A stretch of 50,028 nucleotides of DNA from an uncultured Lachnospiraceae bacterium (GTDB taxonomy: Bacteria > Bacillota > Clostridia > Lachnospirales > Lachnospiraceae). The stretch spans positions 1 to 50,028 of the forward strand of contig CAMNQH010000021.1 of assembly GCA_946549035.1 (NCBI GenBank), read 5' to 3'. Numbering within the stretch: position 1 is the stretch's first letter; every line of letters starts with the position of its first letter. Shown here piece after piece: positions 33,090 to 41,110 of the stretch. A model generated the notes under the pieces. That model was not told where the DNA came from and did not search any database. It saw only the letters and a program-made list of their open reading frames with translations. A program made the translations under genes and the position numbers.

Positions 33090-33100
33090 GAGGTGACGGT

Positions 33101-33505
33101 ATGAATATTTTGGTGATTGACAGCCAGGGAGGCGGCATGGGCAGGCAGTTGGTGGCCGCAATCAAAGGAAATTTTCCCATGGTAACGGTGACGGCAGTAG
33201 GTACGAATGCCGCCGCAACCACCGCCATGCTTCGGGCCGGGGCGGATCAGAGCGCTACGGGGGAGAATCCGGTAATCGTATCCTGCCGTCATGCAGATAT
33301 TATTGTAGGCCCGGTGGGAATTGTGATTGCAGACGCCATGATGGGAGAGATTACCCCGGCTATGGCGGCGGCAGTAGGGCAAAGCCAGGCAAAACGCCTC
33401 TTGATTCCCGTGAATCATTGTGATAATATAGTAATAGGCGTATCGGAATTGTCCATGAGCAGGCTGGTGGAACAGACCATAGAGCAGATTCGGGCCTTGC
33501 TTTAA
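33101..33505 (+). CDS. DUF3842 family protein
   Basis: A 134-aa small Rossmann-like protein. It opens MNILVIDSQGGGMGRQLV with a glycine-rich loop, has a VTAVGTNAAATTAML middle, and ends in SELSMSRLVEQTIEQI. This is the pattern of DUF3842, a family found mainly in Clostridia, with no known role. The fold suggests nucleotide or ligand binding. Start ATG 33101 has GAGAGGTG upstream; GTG 33086 overlaps the previous stop but has no support. It is the last gene of the uppP run, before the leader of the nickel importer. Confidence 0.85.
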   Translation: MNILVIDSQGGGMGRQLVAAIKGNFPMVTVTAVGTNAAATTAMLRAGADQSATGENPVIVSCRHADIIVGPVGIVIADAMMGEITPAMAAAVGQSQAKRLLIPVNHCDNIVIGVSELSMSRLVEQTIEQIRALL

Positions 33506-33558
33506 CGAGGACAGAAGGGATACCGGAGAGCGTTTGCAATCAGAGGCGTCAGAAGGAC

Positions 33559-33594
33559 TCCGGCAGAAGCCGGATAGATTATGCAGAAGCATAA
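33559..33594 (+). repeat. Two tandem hairpins in the importer leader
   Basis: TCCGG-CAGAAG-CCGGA (33559-33574) and TTATGC-AGAA-GCATAA (33579-33594) sit side by side and share the loop motif GCAGAAGC. A third GCAGAAG without a clear stem lies at ~33619. They precede the terminator upstream of the nickel importer. Confidence 0.5.
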
Positions 33595-33656
33595 AGAAGC
33601 GAAGGATAGTTGCAGACGGCAGAAGAGAAAGACATAAGGTGAAGTGTGCCAGGAAG

Positions 33657-33694
33657 GCGGGAGATCTCCAAAGGGGATGCCCGCTTCTTTTTTT
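33657..33694 (+). terminator. Terminator directly before the importer ribosome site (possible attenuator)
   Basis: GCGGG and ATCTCC pair with GGGGAT and CCCGC around an AAA loop, followed by TTCTTTTTTT. The GGAGGA ribosome site of the binding-protein gene begins at the very next base (33695). It may simply end the upstream operon or act as a leader attenuator. Confidence 0.8.
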
Positions 33695-33708
33695 GGAGGA
33701 AAAGAGAT

Positions 33709-35337
33709 ATGAAGAAAAAAAGATACCATATCCTGCTGACAATCTGTCTTATGGCAGGCATGGCGGCAGGATGCGGGAAAACGTCCCAGGAAAGCAAAAA
33801 TGGGGCGGAAACACTACAGGAAACAGAAAAAAGCAGCCGGGCCAAGGAGGCTTCAGTAATCGTTACCATGCCTACTTCCTCGGAACCGGAGGCAGGCTTT
33901 GACCCGGTATATGGATGGGGAGCAGGAGAGCATGTCCATGAGCCGTTGATTCAAAGCACACTGCTGCGCACCAATGAGAAGCTGGAATTGGAGCAGGATC
34001 TGGCAACGGATTACCAGGTGTCGGAGGACGGTTTGTGCTGGACGGTAACTATCCGGGAGGACGTGAGTTTTACGGACGGGGAGCCTTTGACCGCAGCAGA
34101 CGTGGCCTTTACATATAATACTTGCCGGGATAACAGCAGCGTCAATGATTTTACCATGTTAAAAGAGGCGGAGGCAACAGGGGATTATGAAGTAAAATTC
34201 CATTTAAACCGGGCCTATTCTATCTGGCCGTATACCATGGCAAATGTGGGGATTGTGCCGGAGCACGCATACGATGAGTCTTACGGAACAAATCCCATTG
34301 GTTCCGGCCGGTATATGCTGAAGCAGTGGGATAAAGGGCAGCAGGTAATTTTGGAGACAAACCCGGATTATTATGGCACAAAGCCGGGTATTGACCGGGT
34401 GACGGTACTTTTTTTGACGGAGGAGACGGCCTTAGCGGCCGCTATGGCAGGGGAAGTGGATGTGGCTCATACGGCGGCGGTTTATACCCAGCAGCAGCCT
34501 AAGGGATTTCACCTGTTTGAAGCCGATACGGTGGACAATCGGGGCATCAATCTTCCGGCAATCCCGGCGGAAGAGAGAGACGGTCTTAGATATGGAAATG
34601 ATTTTTTGTGTGATGTAAGGGTGCGAAGAGCCATAAATCTGGGCATAGACCGCGAGCTTTTGATAGAACATACCTTGCAGGGATATGGAACGCCGGCCTA
34701 CAGCGTTTGCGACGGACTGCCCTGGTATGAAGAACAAGGGGAGACGGCTTATGACGCGGCCAAAGCCCAGAAGCTTTTGACAGAAGCAGGCTGGCTGCCG
34801 GGAGAAGACGGAATTCGGGAGAAAGACGGCGTCAAGGCAGCCTTTACGGTGCTTTTTCATCCCGAGGATTCCCTTCGTCAGGCTCTGGCGGAGGAAATAA
34901 AAAACCAGCTTCTGGAGCTTGGCATTTCTGTGACTACCGAGGCGGCAGGCTGGGATGTGGCTTATGATAAGGCACAAAGCCAGGCATTGGTCTGGGGCTG
35001 GGGAGCGCATACCCCCATGGAGCTGTATAATTTGTATCATAGCATGGAGGACGGGCTGGCGGAATATTCTCCTTATCATAATGAAACAGTCGACGATTAT
35101 ATGGATCAGGCCCTGGCCAGCAACGATATGGAGGAATCCTATGAGCTTTGGAAAAAAGCTCAGTGGGACAAAAGGACAGGCATAACCCAGGAGGGGGACA
35201 TTCCCTGGATCTGGCTGTGCAATGTGAAGCACTTGTATTTTGTGAGAGACGGCCTTGCCATAGCAGAACAGAAAATCCATCCTCACGGGCATGGGTGGTC
35301 GTTGATCAATAACATAGACGCATGGAGCTGGGAGTAA
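33709..35337 (+). CDS. Nickel/peptide-type ABC transporter substrate-binding lipoprotein
   Basis: A 542-aa family 5 extracellular solute-binding protein. The N-terminus is a lipoprotein signal with lipobox MAAGC (cleavage before Cys ~21), so the protein is anchored to the outer face of the membrane. It has the family phrases LATDYQVSEDGLCWTVTIRE, SFTDGEPLTAADVAFTY and NPIGSGRYMLKQW, and ends in IPWIWLCNVKHLYFV. Family 5 covers peptide and nickel binders; the larB gene at the end of this operon makes nickel the better guess. Start ATG 33709 has GGAGGA 8 nt upstream. It is the first gene of a five-gene operon with two permeases, a fused ATPase and larB. Confidence 0.87.
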   Translation: MKKKRYHILLTICLMAGMAAGCGKTSQESKNGAETLQETEKSSRAKEASVIVTMPTSSEPEAGFDPVYGWGAGEHVHEPLIQSTLLRTNEKLELEQDLATDYQVSEDGLCWTVTIREDVSFTDGEPLTAADVAFTYNTCRDNSSVNDFTMLKEAEATGDYEVKFHLNRAYSIWPYTMANVGIVPEHAYDESYGTNPIGSGRYMLKQWDKGQQVILETNPDYYGTKPGIDRVTVLFLTEETALAAAMAGEVDVAHTAAVYTQQQPKGFHLFEADTVDNRGINLPAIPAEERDGLRYGNDFLCDVRVRRAINLGIDRELLIEHTLQGYGTPAYSVCDGLPWYEEQGETAYDAAKAQKLLTEAGWLPGEDGIREKDGVKAAFTVLFHPEDSLRQALAEEIKNQLLELGISVTTEAAGWDVAYDKAQSQALVWGWGAHTPMELYNLYHSMEDGLAEYSPYHNETVDDYMDQALASNDMEESYELWKKAQWDKRTGITQEGDIPWIWLCNVKHLYFVRDGLAIAEQKIHPHGHGWSLINNIDAWSWE

Positions 35338-35341
35338 CAGG

Positions 35342-36370
35342 ATGAAGAAAAAAAACCATGGGAAAAACACCTCAGGAAAAAAGCGTATCGTCCTTTTTTT
35401 GGGAAAAAATGTACTACATGCCATTCTTTTGATTGCAGGGGTCAGCGTTGTGACTTTTTTTCTGGTAATTCAATCCCCCATTGATCCCCTTTCGGCAAAT
35501 GTAGGGCAGGCGGCCTTGGGGGCCATGAGCGAGGCTCAGCTGGAGCAGCTAAAGGAATATTGGGGAGTGGATACTCCCGCTTTCACCCGGTTTCTTCACT
35601 GGGCCGGAGATTTTCTCCGGGGAGATATGGGGGTGTCATTGCTGTACCGCCGGGCCGTATCGGATGTCATCGGGGAAAAATTAGTGAATTCCCTCCTTCT
35701 TATGGTAACCGCATGGGTGACGTCGGGGCTTTTGGGATTTGTATTAGGGGTAATTGCGGGGGCAAATACAGGAAAATGGCAGGACAAGCTGATTAAGGGA
35801 TATGCCGTTTTGACGGCCAGTACCCCGGCTTATTGGATAGGGCTTTTGCTGCTTTTGGTATTCGGCGTGTGGCTGCAGCTGTTTCCCGTTGGGCTGGGCG
35901 TACCAATCGGCGTGGCGTCGGAGGAGGTTACCATGCTAAAACGGCTCCATCATGCCGTGCTGCCGGCCTTGGCCTTGAGTATTACCGGGGCCTCTTCCGT
36001 TATTCTTCATACCAGAGAAAAGCTGGCGGAAGTCATGGAGTGCGACTATATGTTGTATGCCAGGGCGAGAGGGGAAAAGAAGACGCAAATGATCATGGGC
36101 CACGGCATACGCAATATTCTCCTGCCTGCCATGACGCTGCAATTCGCCTCCATCGGAGAAATATTCGGGGGCTCTGTGCTCATTGAGGAGGTATTTTCTT
36201 ATCCGGGACTGGGGCAGGCGGCGGTAAGCGCCGGACTGGGGAGCGATATTCCTCTTTTGATGGGGATTACGGTGATCAGCGCATTGCTGATATTTGCAGG
36301 GAACATGACTGCAAATATCCTCTATGGCGTGATAGATCCCCGGATACGGAGAGGAGGGCAGAGACTATGA
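35342..36370 (+). CDS. ABC transporter permease (NikB/OppB type)
   Basis: A 342-aa inner-membrane permease with about six helices. The opening is LLIAGVSVVTFFLVIQSPIDPL, and the ATPase-contact EAA-like loop is YARARGEKKTQMIMGHGIRN. It closes with the typical GGSVLIEEVFSYPGLGQAAV segment. It starts 4 nt after the binding-protein stop and overlaps the next permease by 4 nt (ATGA). It forms half of the membrane channel. Confidence 0.92.
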   Translation: MKKKNHGKNTSGKKRIVLFLGKNVLHAILLIAGVSVVTFFLVIQSPIDPLSANVGQAALGAMSEAQLEQLKEYWGVDTPAFTRFLHWAGDFLRGDMGVSLLYRRAVSDVIGEKLVNSLLLMVTAWVTSGLLGFVLGVIAGANTGKWQDKLIKGYAVLTASTPAYWIGLLLLLVFGVWLQLFPVGLGVPIGVASEEVTMLKRLHHAVLPALALSITGASSVILHTREKLAEVMECDYMLYARARGEKKTQMIMGHGIRNILLPAMTLQFASIGEIFGGSVLIEEVFSYPGLGQAAVSAGLGSDIPLLMGITVISALLIFAGNMTANILYGVIDPRIRRGGQRL

Positions 36371-37194
36371 GAAAACCTTCCTGGAACCAGAGAGCCAAGA
36401 CATTATGGGCAGCGGCAGGCATCTTATTGTTTTTCTTATTGGTGGTGATTGGAGGAAGCTTCTGTGCCAAGCGGGCCCTGGTATCAGATTTTTCTGCCGT
36501 GAACTGTCCGCCGGGCAGAGCCCACTTGTTTGGGACGGACTGGCTTGGCCGGGATATGTTCTCCCGTACTCTGCGGGGACTGTCCATCAGTGTGCTCCTG
36601 GGGATTGGGACGGCTGCGGCCAGCGCCGGGATTGCCTTGATATTAGGGATTTTGGCGGCAATGAGCAAAAGGCTGGATGCTATTGTCAGCTATTTGATTG
36701 ATTTGGTGATGGGGATTCCTCACATCTTGCTTTTGGTATTGATTTCCCTGGCGGTGGGACGAGGCCTTAAGGGCGTGGTAATTGGCGTTATGGTGACGCA
36801 TTGGCCTTCTTTGGCCAGGGTAATACGGGGGGAAATCCTCCAGCTAAAGGAGCAGCCTTACATAGCGGCAGCCAAAAAGCTGGGAAAAGGTCCATGGGGG
36901 ATTGCTGTTTGTCATATGCTGCCCAATGTACTGCCTCAATTTCTTACGGGAATGATACTTCTGTTTCCCCATGCCGTCTTGCACGAGTCCAGTATTACGT
37001 TTCTGGGATTTGGGCTGTCGGCAGAGCAGCCTGCCATCGGAATTATTTTATCAGAGAGCATGAAGTATCTGATTCTGGGCAACTGGTGGCTGGCGGTATT
37101 CCCAGGGGCGTTTCTGGTGATCCTTGTGCTGATGTTCCAATACCTGGGGGAGAGCCTGCAGCGTTTCTTTGACCCGGCGGGGTTTCACAGATAG
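36367..37194 (+). CDS. ABC transporter permease (NikC/OppC type)
   Basis: A 275-aa permease. The N-terminal helix is followed by the family marker FGTDWLGRDMFSRTLRGLSIS, the MGIPHILLLVLISLAVG segment and the EAA-like loop PYIAAAKKLGKGPWGIAVCHMLPN. It ends in EPAIGIILSE-like and FPGAFLVILVLMFQYLGE segments. It pairs with the preceding permease (4-nt overlap) and is followed by the ATPase gene after 14 nt. Confidence 0.92.
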   Translation: MRKPSWNQRAKTLWAAAGILLFFLLVVIGGSFCAKRALVSDFSAVNCPPGRAHLFGTDWLGRDMFSRTLRGLSISVLLGIGTAAASAGIALILGILAAMSKRLDAIVSYLIDLVMGIPHILLLVLISLAVGRGLKGVVIGVMVTHWPSLARVIRGEILQLKEQPYIAAAKKLGKGPWGIAVCHMLPNVLPQFLTGMILLFPHAVLHESSITFLGFGLSAEQPAIGIILSESMKYLILGNWWLAVFPGAFLVILVLMFQYLGESLQRFFDPAGFHR

Positions 37195-37208
37195 AAAGGA
37201 AGGATATT

Positions 37209-38663
37209 ATGAAACCATTATTGCAAATTGAACATTACTCCATTTCCTTCCGGCAGTATCAGCGGGGACTTTGGCAGCGGGAATTTACGGCGGTTTCGGA
37301 TTTGAATTTGAAGGTGTATCCAGGGGAACTGGTGGCTGTAGTGGGAGCCAGCGGTTCTGGAAAAAGTCTTTTGGCTCACGGCTTGCTGGGCATTCTTCCT
37401 TATAATGCTTATGCGAAGGGAACGCTTCGGTATGAAGGGAAGCCTCTTACAAGGAAACGAATTCAGGCTCTTCGGGGCAGGGAGATCGTTTTGATTCCCC
37501 AGAGCGCCTCATTTTTAGATCCTTTGATGAAAGTAGGCAGGCAGATACCAAGGGGGAGCCGTAAGGCAGAAGCGGATCGTATGCGCCAGATGTTTCGGCA
37601 GTATCGGTTGGAACAAGAGGTGGAAGAAAAATATCCCTTTGAGCTATCGGGAGGAATGACCAGAAGAGTGCTGTTGACGGCTGCCCGTATGGAGGAGCCA
37701 AAGCTTGTGATTGCAGACGAACCCACGCCGGGGCTGCACAAGGAGCTGGCGGTTTTGGCTCTGGGGCATTTGCAGGAGATGGCCCGGCAGGGGGCAGGAG
37801 TACTTTTGATTACCCATGAATTGGAGCAGGCCCTTGCAGTAGCAGATCGGATTGTGGTATTTTGGGATGGGAAGAGCATAGAAGAAAGAAGTGCGGGTGA
37901 TTTTAAAAGAGAAGAGAATTTAACGCACCCTTATACCCGGGCTCTGTGGCGGGCGATGCCACGAAACGGGTTTCAATGTGAGACAGAAACGGAGATTTTA
38001 AAATCTGAGGCAGAAACGGAGATTTTGGAATCTGAGACAGGAAAAAAAGAAGGATATCCCCAAGGAAGCTTAAAAGCCAGGGAATTGTCCTTTTCCTATG
38101 GACAGGGCTCTAAAAATGTGCTGGAAAGCCTGAACTTGACTGTAAAAAGCGGGGAAGTAGTGGGGCTTATGGCTCCCAGCGGCTTTGGGAAGACGACCTT
38201 GTGTAAGATTTTGGCCGGATATGAGAAGCCCTGTCAGGGAACGGTTCTTATGGACGGAATGCCCCTGCTTCCGAAGCGGGGATATGCTCCGGTGCAGATG
38301 ATCTGGCAGCACGCTATTTTGGCTTTGGATCCCAAAATGCGTATGAAAGAAAGCCTAGAAGAGGGAGGTCCGGTATCAGAGGAAATCATCAAAGGACTGG
38401 GCATACGAAAGGAGTGGATGAACCGCTTTCCGGCGGAGCTTTCCGGCGGGGAACTGCAGCGTTTTTGCATCGCCCGGGCGTTGGGGCCGGGGACTAGATT
38501 TCTGCTGGCGGACGAGATGACGGCAATGCTGGATTTGATTTCGCAATGTCAGATTTGGAAATTTTTACTGACGGAAGCAAAGGAGCGGGGAATCGGAATT
38601 TTGGCGGTGAGCCATGACCAGGAATTATTGGAGCAGGTTTGTACCAGAATAGAAACGTTATAA
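37209..38663 (+). CDS. Fused ABC transporter ATPase (two nucleotide-binding domains)
   Basis: A 484-aa protein that joins the two ATPases (NikD/NikE or DppD/DppF type) usually made as separate chains. Domain 1 (~1-255) has Walker A GASGSGKSL, signature LSGGMTRRV and Walker B VIADEPTPGLH. Domain 2 (~280-484) has Walker A APSGFGKTT, signature LSGGELQRF and Walker B LLADEMTAMLD. They are joined by an acidic linker built from a 9-residue tandem repeat (ETEIL-SE). RBS AAAGGAAGG precedes ATG 37209. It powers the importer and is followed by larB after 30 nt. Confidence 0.92.
   Translation: MKPLLQIEHYSISFRQYQRGLWQREFTAVSDLNLKVYPGELVAVVGASGSGKSLLAHGLLGILPYNAYAKGTLRYEGKPLTRKRIQALRGREIVLIPQSASFLDPLMKVGRQIPRGSRKAEADRMRQMFRQYRLEQEVEEKYPFELSGGMTRRVLLTAARMEEPKLVIADEPTPGLHKELAVLALGHLQEMARQGAGVLLITHELEQALAVADRIVVFWDGKSIEERSAGDFKREENLTHPYTRALWRAMPRNGFQCETETEILKSEAETEILESETGKKEGYPQGSLKARELSFSYGQGSKNVLESLNLTVKSGEVVGLMAPSGFGKTTLCKILAGYEKPCQGTVLMDGMPLLPKRGYAPVQMIWQHAILALDPKMRMKESLEEGGPVSEEIIKGLGIRKEWMNRFPAELSGGELQRFCIARALGPGTRFLLADEMTAMLDLISQCQIWKFLLTEAKERGIGILAVSHDQELLEQVCTRIETL
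37984..38037 (+). repeat. 27-bp tandem duplication in the ATPase linker
   Basis: Two adjacent 27-bp copies beginning CAGAAACGGAGATTTT differ at three positions. They encode a repeated nine-residue acidic unit in the linker between the two ATPase domains, and the frame is kept. Confidence 0.85.
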
Positions 38664-38693
38664 CCAGGGCTTAAATTGGGAAAGGAAGCGTAT

Positions 38694-39440
38694 ATGGACA
38701 CACAACAGATTTTGGAAAAAGTAAAAAACGGAAGCCTAACCATTCAGGAGGCGGAAGGGATGTTAAAGCGGCAGCCCTTTGAAGATCTGGGCTATGCCAA
38801 ATTGGATACCCACAGAAAAATCCGCTCGGGATTTCCGGAAGTGATTTTTTGCAGCGGGAAAGCCCAGGAACATTTGCTGCAGATTTTTGGCCGGCTTTTG
38901 GAAGAAGAAGGCGAGGCGTTTGGCACCCGTGCCTCGAAGGAACAGTACGAATGTATCAAAAGCCGTTACCCCAAGGTGGAATATGATCCAATATCCCGGA
39001 TTATAAAAATGGAAAAGCCGGATAAAGCAAGAAAAGGAAGAATCGCAGTGTGTACGGCGGGGACTGCGGATATTCCGGTGGCGGAAGAAGCGGCTCAGAC
39101 GGCGGAGTATTTTGGGAATTTTGTGGACCGCATTTACGATGTGGGGGTGGCGGGAATCCACAGGCTTTTGGCTCATACAGAGCAGATACAGGAGGCAAAT
39201 TGCGTCGTGGCGGTGGCAGGAATGGAAGGGGCCTTAGCCAGCGTCATAGGAGGACTGGTGGATAAGCCGGTGATTGCGGTGCCTACCTCCGTGGGGTATG
39301 GCGCCAGTATGCACGGGATTTCCGCACTGCTCACCATGATTAATTCCTGTGCCAACGGCATTGCGGTGGTAAATATTGACAACGGATATGGAGCGGGCTA
39401 TTTGGCGTCCCAAATGAATCGGATGGTTTGCAGAGATTAA
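38694..39440 (+). CDS. larB: LarB, nickel-pincer cofactor biosynthesis carboxylase
   Basis: A 248-aa LarB homologue. LarB carboxylates and hydrolyses nicotinic acid adenine dinucleotide, the first step to the nickel-pincer nucleotide cofactor used by lactate racemase LarA (family knowledge). The C-terminal AIR-carboxylase-like domain shows GRIAVCTAGTADIPVAEEAA, DVGVAGIHRLL, VVAVAGMEGALASVIGGL, VIAVPTSVGYGAS and NIDNGYGAGY. Start ATG 38694 has AAAGGAAG 6 nt upstream; TTG 38676 is unsupported. It is the last gene of the importer operon. LarA, LarC and LarE are not in this window. Confidence 0.93.
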   Translation: MDTQQILEKVKNGSLTIQEAEGMLKRQPFEDLGYAKLDTHRKIRSGFPEVIFCSGKAQEHLLQIFGRLLEEEGEAFGTRASKEQYECIKSRYPKVEYDPISRIIKMEKPDKARKGRIAVCTAGTADIPVAEEAAQTAEYFGNFVDRIYDVGVAGIHRLLAHTEQIQEANCVVAVAGMEGALASVIGGLVDKPVIAVPTSVGYGASMHGISALLTMINSCANGIAVVNIDNGYGAGYLASQMNRMVCRD

Positions 39441-39456
39441 ACGGTTCTTCTTTTCC

Positions 39457-39501
39457 TATGCCCATAAGCTATGCAGAAATAATGTACAGCCTATGGGCAT
39501 A
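39457..39501. repeat. Inverted repeat TATGCCCATA / TATGGGCATA between larB and the deacetylase gene
   Basis: Perfect 10-bp arms at 39457-39466 and 39492-39501 flank a 25-nt loop. Three more inner pairs (GCT/AGC) form after one mismatch. No T run follows, so it is not a classical terminator. It ends 14 bp before ATG 39516. Confidence 0.55.
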
Positions 39502-39515
39502 TAGTATATGGAGAT

Positions 39516-40250
39516 ATGGGAGGGAATCGAGGAAACGTCTTGAAGGAAGTTTGGAAAAAGCGGAATTTTTTCGTAGTGGTTATCCTATATGTGATGGTTC
39601 TTCTTGGAATTACGGGAAGTGTTTTTGGAGGAGAAAGCCGCCAGGCTTCCCAAACCCTTCAGGGGGACAAAGAGGGGGATCCTTATCAGGAGCTTCCAAA
39701 GAGAGTGGCCCTTACCTTCGACGACGGGCCTCACCCGGATTATACGGGGAAGCTGTTGGATGGCTTGAAGGAGCGAAAGGTTCGCGCCACTTTTTTTGTC
39801 ATGGGAAAACAGGCGGAGGAATACCCGGAATTGGTAAAACGGATGGCCCAGGAAGGCCATTTGATAGGAAATCATACCTATAGCCATCTGCAGTTGAAAA
39901 AGTCCAACCGGGAGGAATTCAAGGAGGAATTAAAAAAGACCAGCAAGATTGTCCAGGAGATTACAGGGGAAGAGCTGCAGTACGTCCGTCCGCCTTACGG
40001 CGCCTGGGATAAATCCTTTGAGACGGAATTGAATATGTTTCCCATTCTTTGGGATATAGATCCTTTGGACTGGTGCAAAAGCGACGCTTCCTGCATTGCT
40101 CAGAATGTAATCAGCAAGATTGGGAAGGACAATATTATTTTGATGCACGACCAATATGATTCCAGTATAGAAGCAGCGCTTTTGATTGTAGATGAACTGA
40201 CAAGGCAGGGCTATGAATTTGTGACGGTGGATGAGCTGTTGGAGGAATAA
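39516..40250 (+). CDS. Polysaccharide deacetylase (NodB domain), secreted or membrane-anchored
   Basis: A 244-aa carbohydrate esterase 4 enzyme that removes N-acetyl groups from a cell-wall or capsule glycan. An N-terminal hydrophobic segment (FFVVVILYVMVLLGITGSVFG) is a signal or anchor. NodB motifs are complete: TFDDGPHPDYT (catalytic Asp and metal Asp), GNHTYSH (metal His-x3-His), RPPYGAWD (Arg), DWCKS and ILMHD (His). ATG 39516 has its GGAG too close (2-3 nt). TTG 39540, 8 nt after GAGG, gives a cleaner signal peptide and may be the true start. It appears to be transcribed alone or by read-through from larB. Confidence 0.9.
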   Translation: MGGNRGNVLKEVWKKRNFFVVVILYVMVLLGITGSVFGGESRQASQTLQGDKEGDPYQELPKRVALTFDDGPHPDYTGKLLDGLKERKVRATFFVMGKQAEEYPELVKRMAQEGHLIGNHTYSHLQLKKSNREEFKEELKKTSKIVQEITGEELQYVRPPYGAWDKSFETELNMFPILWDIDPLDWCKSDASCIAQNVISKIGKDNIILMHDQYDSSIEAALLIVDELTRQGYEFVTVDELLEE

Positions 40251-40277
40251 TATCCTTTTTTAATTATCAAGGGACGG

Positions 40278-40306
40278 TTGAAAATCGAAGGGAAATCCGC
40301 TATACT
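40278..40306 (+). promoter_or_regulatory. Sigma-A promoter of the AlkD-like gene
   Basis: TTGAAA (40278-40283) and TATACT (40301-40306) are 17 bp apart, 69 bp before the start codon. Confidence 0.65.
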
Positions 40307-40374
40307 GAAATGTGTTTTCGGATATAGCTGCCATAAGGAATCAAAAGATAGAAGAGACAGATGGAGAGAAAAAG

Positions 40375-41061
40375 ATGGAGACAGAAATTATCAGAGGTCT
40401 GTTTGAATTGCAGGATGAAGGATATGGGGAATTTCAGGGAAAACTTATACCGGAAATCCCCCGTGAAAAAGTGATCGGCGTCAGGATGCCGGCTCTGCGG
40501 GCCTATGCAAAGGAAATTGCAAAAAGACCGGAGGAAGCCAGTGAGTTTTTACAGCAGCTTCCTCATACATATTATGAGGAAAACAATCTTCACGGGGCGC
40601 TGCTCTCCATTATGTATCAGGATGTGGAAGAGCTGCTGATACAGATCGAGAGATTCTTGCCATATGTGGATAATTGGGCTACCTGCGACACCATGTCCCC
40701 AAAGGTGTTTCGGAAGGATTTACCCTTGGTGTACTCCTATGTAAAAAAATGGTTGAGGAGCCGTGAGACATATACGGTGCGGTTTGCCTTGGTGATGATG
40801 CTTGGCTTTTTCCTGGGGGATGCTTTTGAACCTGAGATGCTGCAGATGGCGGCGGAGGTAACGTCGGAGGAATACTATGTGAAGATGGCGATTGCCTGGT
40901 ATTTCAGTGTGGCTTTGGTAAAGCAGTACGATGCGGCGATCGGATATTTTACTTCCCCGGTGCTGGAACCCTGGACGCATAACAAAGCGTTGCAGAAAGC
41001 AGTGGAAAGCCGGCGCATTGACTATGAGACAAAAATGTATTTGAAAACGTTGAAAATTTAG
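40375..41061 (+). CDS. DNA alkylation repair protein (AlkD-like HEAT-repeat glycosylase family)
   Basis: A 228-aa all-helical protein of the DNA_alkylation family (PF08713), whose members excise alkylated bases using HEAT-like repeats. Family phrases are VIGVRMPALRAYAKEIAK, YYEENNLHGALLSI, VDNWATCDTMSPKVF and VRFALVMMLGFFL, ending MAIAWYFSVALVKQY and HNKALQKAVESRRI. Start ATG 40375 has GGAG 8-11 nt upstream; the frame extends 21 codons upstream without a site and into the promoter. It is a single-gene unit. The substrate range cannot be told. Confidence 0.9.
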   Translation: METEIIRGLFELQDEGYGEFQGKLIPEIPREKVIGVRMPALRAYAKEIAKRPEEASEFLQQLPHTYYEENNLHGALLSIMYQDVEELLIQIERFLPYVDNWATCDTMSPKVFRKDLPLVYSYVKKWLRSRETYTVRFALVMMLGFFLGDAFEPEMLQMAAEVTSEEYYVKMAIAWYFSVALVKQYDAAIGYFTSPVLEPWTHNKALQKAVESRRIDYETKMYLKTLKI

Positions 41062-41110
41062 AGTTTAAAAATTTGATGGGAGAGACAGGCCTTTGACAGA
41101 AGGACAGATT

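Noticed and set aside
33506..33708. Cobalamin or NiCo riboswitch
   Set aside because: Neither the B12-box nor the conserved NiCo core could be found; only hairpins and a terminator are claimed.
34432..35424. 330-aa open frame on the minus strand
   Set aside because: It lies wholly opposite the substrate-binding protein gene and has low-complexity, Phe/Pro/His-rich composition without a family pattern; a shadow frame.
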